The notes beneath the pieces were generated by a model. The model did no database searches. It was not told where the DNA came from and was given only the letters and a program-made list of their open reading frames with translations. Position numbers and translations under genes: made by a program. From Allium sativum (taxonomy: Eukaryota > Streptophyta > Magnoliopsida > Asparagales > Amaryllidaceae): a stretch of 64,000 nucleotides of DNA. Positions 46,901 through 57,435 of the stretch are shown here, piece by piece; within the stretch, counting starts at the first letter, position 1, and each line of letters opens with the position of its first letter. The DNA is taken from NCBI GenBank assembly GCA_030737875.1, contig CM060925.1, forward strand, positions 481,987,514 through 482,051,513. Reading direction: 5' to 3'.

Positions 46901-47119
46901 AGAATGTTGAAATATTATATTTATATTTAAATAAAATACTGTGTGAATATATGAAATTCTGTACAGTCGTATTCTATTTAAATATAAATATTATATTCCT
47001 ATCTGTGATGTTATATAACAGTACAATAACAAACACATTTAAAAGAATATATATATATTTGGTTGTTATCATCAAACAAAAATCATATAATTGTGTATAC
47101 AACACCGTTATATACAACA
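43957..47119 (-). repeat. E4 5' LTR
   Basis: 3163 bp. Differences from the 3' LTR are few: a G-run of 7 instead of 6 at the start, single substitutions, and an extra TGTGTATACATGTA-type 14 bp near 46402. It ends ATATACAACA, then GATTT. Confidence 0.92.
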
Positions 47120-47299
47120 GATTTGTCAACATAACTTGTAAACATATTAATATGGCATTGGTTGGATGAACATAAAGTTGACATTAATTTGTAGGCATAT
47201 TAATATGACATTGATTGGGTGAACATTTATTTCACATTAATTTGTAGATATGTCAATAAGGCATTGATTTGAAAACATGTAATTAACAGTAGTCTGTAT

Positions 47300-47840
47300 A
47301 TATTAATTTGGAAATAACATGTATTTTAATGTTAATGTTCATTCATGTTAATTTGGGAATAACATGTAATTTAGTTTTTAATGTTCATTCATGTTAACTT
47401 GGAAATAACATGTATTGTAGTGTTTAATATTCATTCATGTTAATTTGGAAATAACATGTATTTTAATGTTAATGTTCATTCATGTTAATTTGGGAATAAC
47501 TTGTAATTTAATGTTAATGTTCATTCACCTGACAGTCCTAGCTCAGTTGGTTAGAGATGGGCGAATTGGGATGAGACGTAGGTCTCAGGTTCGAGGGCCA
47601 CCTCTGCCAATTTCTAGGGGTGACTACCTAGGTAGTGTGAAGGCGTTGAAAAATCGAGGTATATCACTACCCGTGGGGTTTACTAAGACTGACAAGCAAT
47701 GACTTGAGTGAAGTCTTAGGTTCCACACGTAAATAAAAAAAATGTTAATGTTCATTCATGTTAATTTGGGAATAACATGTAACTTAATGTTTAATGTTCA
47801 TTCATGAGAATAACATGTAATTTAATGTTAGTTTGGGAAA
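47300..47840. repeat. about 50 bp minisatellite within the solo LTR
   Basis: Units built from TTCATTCATGTTAATTTGGG, AATAACATGTA and TTTAATGTTAATG repeat about six times between 47300 and 47527 and resume after the SINE at 47751-47840. Unit length varies (46-52 bp). Confidence 0.8.
47528..47741 (+). mobile_element. tRNA-derived SINE
   Basis: ATGTTAATGTTCATTCA (17 bp) flanks it at 47511-47527 and 47742-47758. The first part carries RNA polymerase III boxes: A box TAGCTCAGTTGG (47539-47550) and B box GGTTCGAGGGC (47588-47598). About 130 bp of unrelated body and an A-rich end follow. It is not a functional tRNA gene because it has no cloverleaf acceptor stem. Confidence 0.88.
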
Positions 47841-48829
47841 AAGTTAATTAAACATTTATGTTCGTTGGATGTTTATGTCCATTTGATGATATTAATTTAA
47901 TTGGGTAAACATGGCATTGATATTGAAATCACATGTTAATTGATACTGATTTGTAAACATGAGAATTTTGGCATCTATATCTGAAACATGTCATTTGTCA
48001 TTTGACGTTAAAATGGGGAACTCGTTCATTCAACGTTTACTTGGAAAGTACGTTAATTTAACATTAATGCGGAAAATACGTTAATATGACATTAAGTAAT
48101 CTTTTTTGGGAAAAACGTGTTAATTAGAATGAGTTATACTTAATATGACATTAAGTAATCGGTATGGGAAAACATGTTAATTAGAATGAGTGGTATTTAA
48201 TTGGAGATTAACATGCAAATAGAGAACATGTGTATTATACTTAATATTAGGTAAACATGCCATGGGAAATATAAGTACAAGATGTAAGTTAAGTAAAATG
48301 AATTACTGTAATCTATATATACATCTGGGCAGGTGCTTGTTTGGGGAAGGGGTTGTACACAAAATAACATTTGGAGTAAATATCATTTACAACCTGGCTT
48401 ATTAATGAACTTAGACCTACTAAGTTAAACCTGTTAATTAATAAGCTAAGAGGTCACGGGTCTAGTTGTTTGTATCAGGTTTTGGGGACTCTTAAATCCT
48501 AATTACTCAGGGACGCAAGCCTAGGGGTGGCTTGTGTCAAGTTGTGTGCAACCCATATCAGCCAGTATCCCTGTTGGTATCTCGGTAAGGGCCAGGGCAC
48601 GCTTTACTGATCTAGACCGTAAAAGGTTCAAGGTTGGGGGTGGGTACAGGCGCGTTCCGCCGGAGTTATAAGCGTGCATGGGTCTAATTATGGGAAACTA
48701 AGGCGTTGTAACACCTATGTTGTATAAATTGTTTGGTTAAGGACTGATTATGGGAAACTAGGGCGCTGTAACACCCTACTACTGGGGCTAACACAGGATA
48801 TTCGGGTAATATGGAGCTGATCGTATGAG

Positions 48830-48960
48830 TAGTAACTAGGGTAACACCCAATCTTGTTCCTGTTATGTAATTAAGGTAACACCTAATTCTGTTCCTGTTA
48901 TGTAATTAGGGTAACACATAATCCTGTTATGTAATTAGGGTAACGCATAATCCTGATATT
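48830..48960. repeat. short tandem repeat in the solo LTR
   Basis: CCTGTTATGTAATTA followed by GGTAACACxTAAT recurs three to four times (about 48860, 48893, 48921) with shortening units. Confidence 0.7.
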
Positions 48961-49375
48961 CATAGTAGAAGTGCAAAACAGTCAATCTGTCTGATCTGAC
49001 TATTAGTATTATTGTTATCATCATTGTCTGCTTATAACAATAGTCAGTCCTTACTATTAGTTCATATCAGCTATTGCTCACCTTTAGACATGTACAGACA
49101 CATACCCTTTTATGTTGCTAGAAGCACTGCTTGACTGTTTTACTTAACATAGCAAGTCGAGCTGGCAATCACAGCAGCTCACCAGGATTTATGTTTGACC
49201 CATTTCCTTTCTTTCTTTCCCCTAGGCTTATAGGGAGAAAGTGTATAGTCCAAATTTCTTTGTTAGCTTTTGTTGTGATGGATCACTGCAAGTTAGATTA
49301 CTTTCTGTTCTCTTTCCAAGGTTAGGTTGCATCTTTTTGACTATATTTGGGGGATAATGCTATTTTACTCTAATG

Positions 49376-49401
49376 TTTTTTTTTTTTTTTTTTTTTTTTT
49401 T
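49376..49401. repeat. T26 homopolymer
   Basis: 26 consecutive T's. It lies inside solo-LTR sequence where the LTR at 2553 has no such run; no flanking duplication was noted. Confidence 0.9.
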
Positions 49402-49616
49402 GACTGAGGTTTTGAGACATGACATTTTGTAGCTGTTTGATTAAATGAAATAAAGATGATTTTGTATTTTATGAAATGAAAGTTTTCTTCCGCTGTAAAT
49501 TTATTCTTATGTCTTGTGAAATCTTAGTCTATGTGGTGTTTTATGTCTTTATACCTACAATGTTTCATACTTTCTTAATGAAAATCCCCATACGGGTGAC
49601 ATTAAGGAATGTGAGG

Positions 49617-50362
49617 CACTGTTTCAAATCTCACAAATACTGCCCGAGATCTCGTTTTGGGCTCATTCCGAAATGAAACAACAAATATCACTCTAAATTT
49701 CTTTTCGAATATATCGCCCGATATATTGCAATATCGAATGATATATCGACCGAGATGAAATATTGGAATATCGTCCGAGATCTTAGTTTTTTTGGTTAAA
49801 ATTTAAATTTGTGCCTGAACTAGAACTATAATTAAAAAACTCAAATCTAGCCATATCAAATGTTTTGTTATTTTACATTTTGCATGTTGAATGACTATAT
49901 TGTATGTTCGTATTTGTTTTACAATGCTTATGATTTTCATATTCGTCTTTTTACATACATGTTACTTATGAAATTATGTATTTTATGGTCTATTTATGCT
50001 GAATTTTTTAATGTTTTGGATCCTTTTAGTGTTTCCTTCTAACAATATTCCTGTTTTAAGCATATTACGATTTAGAGTATGAATGATCTTTCGCAAAATA
50101 AAGAATAATAAAGTGATTTTGCATTTTAAGTTTAAGTTACTATGTTTTTGATAGCATTCATAAAAATTATTTTGTTAAAATATCATTTTTAACATATTAT
50201 GTACCCCGAGATTGTTCCGATATGAGCTTTCAGACCCGAGATGAAAATCCGAGACGAACTCCCGAGTTAGACTCATCTCGTCCGAGATCTCTCCCGATAC
50301 GAGACCGAGTCTATAAAATCTCCGAGACGAAATGCGACCGATATTCGAGATTTAAAACCTTG
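49617..50362. mobile_element. non-autonomous hAT-type element
   Basis: Perfect 8 bp duplication ATGTGAGG at 49609-49616 and 50363-50370. Termini CACTGTTTCAAATCTC and, reversed, CAAGGTTTTAAATCTC match at 13 of 16 positions. Both ends carry clusters of CGAGAT / ATCTCG words. The 746 bp interior is AT-rich without a coding region. An 8 bp duplication with short CA-starting termini fits the hAT superfamily. Removing it restores the LTR ending. Confidence 0.85.
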
Positions 50363-50377
50363 ATGTGAGGTGTTACA

Positions 50378-51279
50378 ATAAACATCTCAATCGATTCTTG
50401 TTCGTCTTGTCTTCTCAATTGGGTTCTACAATGAACCCTATTGTCGACTCAAAATATAAAGCAAGGATGCGACATTGTAAACCTACTACTAGTATTTTAA
50501 GGTTAAGCTGGCCAATTGAAATAGAATTTGGGCTGGACTTTGAAACGAAACTAACATTATTTAGTTTTATTAAATTTAGGTTTAGACGTAACGAGATACA
50601 CTTGGCTTAGCTCTTTTATTTAATTTGACTTAGTTCAGCTCTAAATCTTAAATTAATTTTAACGAAAAAAACATTTGATTATCCTATATTATTATTTTTA
50701 TTATCCAAACTGGTCATTCATTTTCATTGACAAACCACTAAAAATCAAGAACAAGATAACTGAAACCTCCAACGTTGTCTGAAACTAGGAAAATTTCAAA
50801 TAAACGAAATTGAAACTAAGTTCTCGAACCTTGGTTACAGTAGCTCTAAGGTAGTCCATTCGTAAGACTTCATCCACTCACTCTTCAATAAGAGAACTCG
50901 CACCTTGCACTTCAGCATCATTTCTCCTGATGAAAGCTCTACGACAATCCAAAGTAGTCACCACTTTCCATCATAATTTCAAAAATTAAATAACCAAATC
51001 CAAACAAACAAGCCAAAATTCTAAATAGTCACTCCCAACATCCAACTCAAAACATGCCTAAGGTCCAATCCAAATCCCATACATTTATAATTAATCACTA
51101 ATTATTTACATTGATATGAAATAATAGTTTTGGTAAATCTATGATTTGTGCCAGATAAACAAAAAACAAAACATCACCAAAATAATAATGTGAACATCCT
51201 TTAAAAAACTGACATACATTAGAAACTGTTGGTTTGAATTAATTTAAATAGAGGGTAAAAAAAAACAATTCATCATGAC
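50378..51279. other. unassigned DNA
   Basis: No gene recognised. It may include distal 3' flank of the acyl carrier protein gene, which is transcribed toward it. Confidence 0.4.
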
Positions 51280-51597
51280 ATACATTTAGCATTACCGCTG
51301 GCTTTGATGTAATCATGTAAAACGAGCATGCATTACAAATACATCAACTCGGAAACAAAATCATTTATTTAAACTTGGCTCTTGGTGCAAAAAGCTATCC
51401 TTCGTTTTCCTGCCATAAACTCTGAAGGCCCTTGCATGAACCAGTAAAATAAAAACTAAATCGAAATTGTTCTCAAGCAAGAAAACCGAACAAAAGACTA
51501 CAATTGCACATATATAACTACAATGAAAAAACTGAGAATTTTCTTTTTTTGCTAACAGCAGCATCTCTTATAACTGCTACAACACAAACCGAGCCGT
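51280..51597 (-). other. probable 3' UTR of the acyl carrier protein gene
   Basis: Sequence downstream of the stop on the minus strand, T/A-rich, without repeats. The end is a guess; no clear polyadenylation site was fixed. Confidence 0.4.
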
Positions 51598-51776
51598 TCA
51601 TTTTGCTTGAGGGTGGGAAGAAATAAAATCAACGGCAAGGCTAATAGAGTTGATCTTATCCGCTTCGCTATCAGGAATCTCGAAGCCAAATTCTTCTTCA
51701 AATCCCATTACTATCTCTACTGTATCCAAGCTGTCCAGACCAAGGTCGTTTTGAAAATGAGCTGATGGCGTGACCT
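51598..51776 (-). CDS. mitochondrial-type acyl carrier protein, last exon
   Basis: 59 codons and [23 protein letters not shown] holds the DSL motif whose Ser carries the 4'-phosphopantetheine arm; [16 protein letters not shown] and the helix before HPQAK complete the C-terminal two-thirds of an acyl carrier protein. Plant mitochondrial ACPs share this ending; the protein carries acyl chains for mitochondrial fatty acid and lipoate synthesis. A 3' splice site TTGATTGCAG lies just upstream at 51777, so this is the terminal exon. Earlier exons (transit peptide and first helix) should lie at higher coordinates, but I could not find them before the transposon zone; the gene may have long introns or be truncated. 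The frame is clean. Confidence 0.88.
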
Positions 51777-53049
51777 GCAATCAAACCGTGTACCAATTAA
51801 GCGTCTTTCTTCAACATAGTATGTATACAAGACAACAATACAAACATGTCGGGAAATTCTGATGAAAAATACTTATGGTATACTATGATCATTTATCATT
51901 ATTGTTGTAATGAAAGCGCTTTATGAGGGAGGACGGTGCTACAAATTAAGCCCTTTAAAGCCGGTGTATACTATATTAATTTTGATGCTTGAATTTCTAC
52001 ATATGGATCTAGAACTTTATATTATCTTTTGTTTCAATTTTATTTTATTTGGAAATGATTTGAATTGGAATTGTAGAATCAAACAATTATGTTGAATATA
52101 TTAATCATTAATTTAGATTGAATGTTTATTTCAAAACTGCAGTCTTGACTGGATTTGAATTGAAATGTACATCGAATAGTAAAAGGAGAGAGATCTAGTA
52201 TGAAACAGATTCAAATAGTAGGATTTTAAGATTTTTAACAATAATATACTGAAGAAGATTCATATGGATTATAGAAAGCTGGTTAAACTTTTGTGAAGGA
52301 CTCATCGTGAAACAATGTTGCAAAGCTGCCATGCAACTTTGATTAACAGAATGATAATATTTGATTAGAAGGCAAAGAAAAAAAAATGGAGATGAGTCGC
52401 AGATACTGTAGAAAGTAGAGGTCAAACCAAAGAATGTGGATTATAATGAAAATGTAAAATTTGCAAGGTTGAAATGGATTTACTTTAAAAGAATAGAATG
52501 ACTTCAGTATTGAGAGCAGTAAATACTATTTACTAGGCCACAGTGACAATTATATAGTATAGCAAATTCAGATTCTTACGAATGCCCCGGGACTAAAAAC
52601 CAAGTCTACTTGGTTTGAATTAAAGCTGACAACTGGATTATTAGTTTGAGGTACTCGTTGAAGCTAGAAAGAAGGATTCAATTTAATCCACCTTTCAAAA
52701 CATATAACAAATTAAGTTTGGAAACATATTAAAGATATAAAAGTGTTTAGCCACATCGATGCTTATTAAGCAATTTCCTCCTCTTTCGTTTGAAAATGAA
52801 CTAGGAGAATTTATTTGATTATTTTTTTACAACGATGCATTTTCAACGTGCATCAGCAGAAATTATTTAAATTTTCACTAATGACTCCATTTAAAAATGC
52901 ACCATGGGGAATTGGTGAGACGCATTTTGAAATTGCACCATGGAAGATTATCGAATCAGCATTAACATAGTAAAAACAAACATGTATTAGTGATATGCTG
53001 CTGCTGCTATTATTATTAATTATTATTTTAACAAGTTTCTAGAAACAAC

Positions 53050-53053
<4 letters not shown>
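51777..53053 (-). other. presumed intron or upstream DNA of the acyl carrier protein
   Basis: AT-rich, no exon recognised. 52835-52945 contains two GCACCATGG words and two TGCATTTTCAA / CGCATTTTGAA words, possibly a decayed small repeat. Confidence 0.35.

Positions 53054-53082
<29 letters not shown>
53051..53082. repeat. long A homopolymer
   Basis: About 31 A's followed by GAGAG and nine more A's. Could be a retroposon tail, but no duplication was matched. Confidence 0.8.
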
Positions 53083-53085
<3 letters not shown>

Positions 53086-54186
53086 AGAAAAAAAAACCTT
53101 CAATGATCTTACAGATAAAATCTCTCATTCTCTCCCCTATGTTATCCATATGCACGAACGAATAAATTAAACCAGATCTATTCATTCAATACCAGACATC
53201 ACAAACAAATTTTTTCTTTTTGAGAATTAACATAAAAAGGAAACAATATTTCTCCAAGTTGAAGTGCAATACTTCAAGAGAAAGAGCAAATTAAAGAGTA
53301 AACGAAATTAAAGAGCAGAACTATAAACAGTTGAAGAGAACATGTAACCAACTGCATATAGGAATTGTTTAGGGTAATCATTTCGAGAAATAAATAGAAT
53401 TCCCTTCCACCATACTTTAACATCCACTTTCTTTTTTGTATGCAAACATATTTGAAAATGGATACAAGAATAGTAAAAGAAAATGTATTTATCATTGTTC
53501 ATCTTAATATCGATAAATTCTATTAGTACTTGCAAAATTATGAAGATTGAAGAACGAGAATAAAAGTAGGAATGTTTACTGTTCATCTTTTACCACTTTT
53601 AAATACAAACACATATCGCAATGTTTTTACGAACCAAACGCAACATGCAAAATTTAGTATTTTCAATGGAAAAAACAGATAACGGTAAGGAGAAGGGGTA
53701 ATATAATAATTAGCTTGACCACTAGTCATAAGTTCAAGTAATTTGACAAAGGTATCCTTACTGAAGAAATTATTTTTAATCATTTAATTAAAGAGATTTT
53801 GAGGATAAACCAGTCTCTGAACTTGGTTAATGCTCCGGAAAGGGCAATGGTTTTAGTATTGGTACTAAACTCAATAAGAATGCAAGAACACACAGGTGCC
53901 TTCGCAGACTTAGACCAAACAGTTGAAATTTCCATGGAAATGGATATGGGTCAACCTAGAAATTTGCATGTTTAGCCCATGCATTTCATATTGGACCGTT
54001 TGGGACTTGACACGTCCAATGCTTCATGTAATGGCCCAATACAAAACAATAGAACTCCTACCTACATAAGCCCAACCCCATTCACTTCTTCCTCCATCAG
54101 CCCCAAGCCATCATTAGCATTTACAAGTTCAAATCAAGCTAATTTCTTTTGCAGTTATGTTAATTTAGCATTTCTATACAACAAAC

Positions 54187-54190
<4 letters not shown>
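53083..54190. other. unassigned DNA
   Basis: No gene supported. The open frame 53979-54287 on the plus strand ends in a VCVCVC run produced by the GT microsatellite. Confidence 0.4.

Positions 54191-54226
<36 letters not shown>
54191..54226. repeat. (GT)18 microsatellite
   Basis: Eighteen uninterrupted GT units, preceded by GTGA. Confidence 0.95.
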
Positions 54227-54227
<1 letters not shown>

Positions 54228-56090
54228 AGAATGTCAACCGCCTCAAACGAATCCTCGGTCCGAACGCCAATTGAAAGGTTCACCTAACTTTAATTTTCAT
54301 TGACGCATATCACTACTAGATACTCATGCCACACGAGTTGGTAGCTGATTTAAGAAGTTGCGATGAGTTCAACTAGCGATTATGCACTATGTACTGCTAC
54401 CCATAAGAATGACTGATGAGGTAATATTAAACATGTTTGGTAGCTACGAAATGATATACTATAAACAACGGGTGTTTGACGGCCAAACAAAAATGTGTTC
54501 ATAAAGTTGACGAACAGTAGTAGACAAACGTTTCATGATTTTACCATTTCAACCCATGCTTCTTCCAAATTCAGACAAGCGAATGAGATGTATGACAGTA
54601 CAATAAAGAAAGACAAGTGCATTTACAATGTTACTCCACCTCTAACCCACTTCGACACATAGCCATATCTGATATTCATAATGGGATATTGGATGAGATG
54701 CTTTTTAGTACTACCACTGCTATACTCTTCTTTGACTGCAACGACCTGAAGTTTCACCACTTTACTTTAGGAATATTTAATGGGCTTTAAATATTCAATA
54801 TGGGGTTTTAGTTAGAATATAATAAAATCAGTGTCTCAAATAACCGTCCAATTTTTGTTAACATATTTTCAATTTAATTTATAGATTTTTTTTCCATAAT
54901 TTTTAATTTGGAAAATAATTGAACTTCCATTTGATGTATTTTACGCCAAATGATGGTATATTTTCAAATTAACAGAATAAGTTAATATATCAATTTTATT
55001 GTTGTTTGTGATTGCATCACTGTTCTGTACGTGATTATGTTTTATTTGATATCCAGAACGCGGTATGGTGTGTCTGTGTACATAAAATAAAACAAAATCA
55101 ACCTACACATCCAAGGCACACAGTGCTGCCACATATTTGTTTCCATGTTCCCTTTATCTTGTTGGTCCTTGCTCCCCAGTTTGCTTATGCTTTACTGATT
55201 TTTCTCCCCTGGTCCCCTTTGGTTACTCTGCCTGGCTTTGGCCTAGGACTGTGTAGGGCAGGGAAGGGAGGATGCTGGACATGCTATAGGTACCTGGGAA
55301 CACAAATTATATTTGATCTCGTTTTAGTTATCTCCATCAATCTCAAAATCATGAAAATTAACATCGTTTCCTTCTTTTCAAAAATCAGTTTCTCCGAAAC
55401 CGTTCAATATTAGCCAAAACTTCAACTGCAATGTTGTCCATATTGATCTCTAAATTTTTAGAAATTGAAGGCACTCGATTTCGTCGAGCAAAGATCGAGA
55501 AATCATCAAATTGCTGATAGAAGGAACTTTTATCCGCAAACTTCAAAATTTGACATCTATCGATTTGCTTTGAATTACTAGACGTCATAAGCGTCTTTGG
55601 CATCATATTGGAGTGTAGTATTTTTGAAGAAGTTTCAACGTGATTCCGCGATGACGTATGGCGATGGTCAAAGACTGGGTTACACCCTACTCTGCAGTGT
55701 TTTGACTTTTGAGGCTTCCGGTCTCGATCGAGTTTGATGTGGTGGTACGGTGGGACGGTAAGTTGGTGCACTCAGAGGAGGAGAGGGAGGCGGAGTTGGG
55801 TTGACCTTAGATTGTTGGATGGTGAAGTGGTTAGGCATGCATTGTGCACAACATACACGAAACGGATGCTTGGAGCTTGTGCAAGGGAGAGGAGGAAGAA
55901 GAAGCTACTGGGGATGGATGTGAGTCGGTTGTGATATTTGGGCCGAGCCGAATTTGTATGGTGATGAAATAATTATTTTAAGTTTTGTTTTGAATTAAAG
56001 TATGTATTTATTTTGAAATCACGATACCTTGCTTGTTTCAACACTAACTGGCACACAAATTTTTTGTGTTGGGTTCGTATTAACGAACAT
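54227..56090. other. unassigned DNA
   Basis: Open frames at 55012-55413 (plus) and 55385-55771 (minus) have no recognisable domain. 55700-55930 is GC-richer than its surroundings and could be a degraded gene piece. Confidence 0.4.
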
Positions 56091-56650
56091 TGTTGAATTT
56101 ACGTGATTCAAATATTTGTTTAAGAGAGAAAGAAATTAGTTAATTGATTCAATTATGTTATATGTGAAAATATTTGAAAGGATATTTTGACAGAGAACAA
56201 ATTGATTACATAATCAATTAATCAATCAATTGATTTATTATAAATAGAGAAAGATGTATATTCATTGATTTTGTAATATGAAGACATAAATAGGCTTCAG
56301 GATGAAAAGTTGTTTGGAGATGAAGAGGTTAATTTCGTGATTGTCTTGGAACATTTCCAAATGTTCATGATTTGATTACAGTGTAAATGAAAAGTGAAGA
56401 TCTTGATTTCATTACATTTCCTTGCATGATTCTCCAAGCCAATCATTTATCTTTTCATATTACAAAATCAATGAATATACATCTTTCCACATTTATAAAT
56501 CCACTGATTGATTAGTTGACTATGTAATCAATTTGTTCCCTATCAAACTATCATCTCAAATATTTCCACATATAACATAGTTGATTGATTGAATCAATTA
56601 ACTTTTTTTTTTTCCTCTTAAACAAATATTTGAATCACGTAAATTCAACA
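56091..56650 (-). repeat. LTR-like unit with about 200 bp inverted ends
   Basis: Starts TGTTGAATTTACGTGATTC and ends with its reverse complement (GAATCACGTAAATTCAACA). The outer about 200 bp on each side (56091-56290 and 56450-56650) are imperfect inverted copies, including AAAGATGTATATTCATTG. CTCCACCTTG directly right of it looks like a polypurine tract for a minus-strand LTR. The flanks AACAT and CTCCA do not match, so it could be a 3' LTR or two head-to-head LTR pieces. Confidence 0.65.
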
Positions 56651-56798
56651 CTCCACCTTGCAAATATAACAATCTCTCTTTATCATCAAATCTCAACAAA
56701 TTGTTGGATTTACACCATTAAGCTCAATGTGAACTACTTTGGGCGATATTGCCGAAACAAAGCTTCAAAATCTTTCCCAAACATAAGAAAAATACTAT

Positions 56799-57423
56799 GC
56801 ACATCAACAAACAAAATGCATATGAGCGAATATAAAATTCTTCAATATATCTGATGTAGGAGATAGACATGTAGAAACAATGTTTCGAGAGACCAATAGA
56901 GATTCAACATTCAACAACACGCTTCACCTTCTCCATTCCAAATTGAGTGAGGACATACACAATATTATCTACTCTAATCTCTTTCATAAGAATTTTTCTA
57001 GAATTTCTTTGTCAATACCAACAGACTCACCAACAAGATATGCAACAATCAAAGCATAAAATGAAGAATCATCATTACAAATATGCTTACCAATAGGGCC
57101 AACTGAACTTGCACATCAACAAACAAAATGCATATGAGCGAATATCAAAATTCTTCAATATATCCGATGTAGGAGATAAACATGTTGAAACAATGCTTCG
57201 AGAGACCAATGGAGATTCAACATTCAACAACACGCTTCACCTTCTCCATTCCAAATTGAGTGAGGACATATTAAATATTATCTACTCTAATCTCTTTCAT
57301 AAGAATTTTTCTAGAATTTTCTTTGTCAATACCAACAGACTCGCCAACAAGATATGAAACAATCAAAGCATAAAATGAAGAATCATCATTACAAATATGC
57401 TTACCAATAGGGCCAACTGAACT
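56799..57423. repeat. 312 bp tandem duplication
   Basis: GCACATCAACAAACAAAATG starts at 56799 and 57111; both copies run to GGGCCAACTGAACT. They differ at scattered bases and small indels (such as an extra T near 57319). The minus strand encodes a partly open segment (GPIGKHICNDDSSFYALIV) that I do not recognise. Confidence 0.85.
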
Positions 57424-57435
57424 AAAATGCCTTTT

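Larger units (their letters stand above)
36418..47119 (-). mobile_element. E4: SIRE-like Ty1/copia element with gag only
   Basis: LTRs at 36418-39564 and 43957-47119 are nearly identical and begin TGTTGGATCTAG. GATTT flanks the unit (36413-36417 and 47120-47124). An initiator-Met primer site (minus TGGTATCAGAGCAGG) lies at 43942-43956 and a polypurine tract at 39565-39578. The 4.4 kb interior holds a gag-like gene on the minus strand and nothing else recognisable: protease, integrase and RT are absent. Near identity of the LTRs points to a recent insertion, which requires that Pol was supplied by a relative. It interrupts the solo LTR 34015-50377. Confidence 0.92.
34015..50377 (+). repeat. 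Tekay-type solo LTR split by four insertions
   Basis: Starts TGTAAAAACCTAAAATT and ends GAGGTGTTACA; flanks are ACAAA (34010-34014) and ATAAA (50378-50382), a one-mismatch duplication. Subtracting the retroposon, the copia element, the SINE and the hAT element leaves about 3.4 kb, close to the 3.0 kb LTR at 2553-5583, which it resembles in the opening, the GGGTCGACCC cluster, the AGGGGCACGC-type middle (48590-48660) and the end GGGTGACATTAAGGAATGTG. No primer site follows the right end and no pol precedes the left end, so it stands alone. Confidence 0.75.

Noticed and set aside
47528..47600. A functional tRNA gene
   Set aside because: A and B boxes are present, but there is no acceptor stem pairing and the unit has a 17 bp duplication and an A-rich tail: it is a SINE.
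49376..53082. Homopolymer T26 and A31 as tails of two retroposons
   Set aside because: No flanking duplication could be matched for either.
53979..54287. Plus-strand ORF ending in a VCVCVC run
   Set aside because: The end is the translated GT microsatellite and the start shows no known domain.
55012..55413. Hydrophobic plus-strand ORF as a host gene
   Set aside because: No recognised domain, no splice or promoter signal that decides it.
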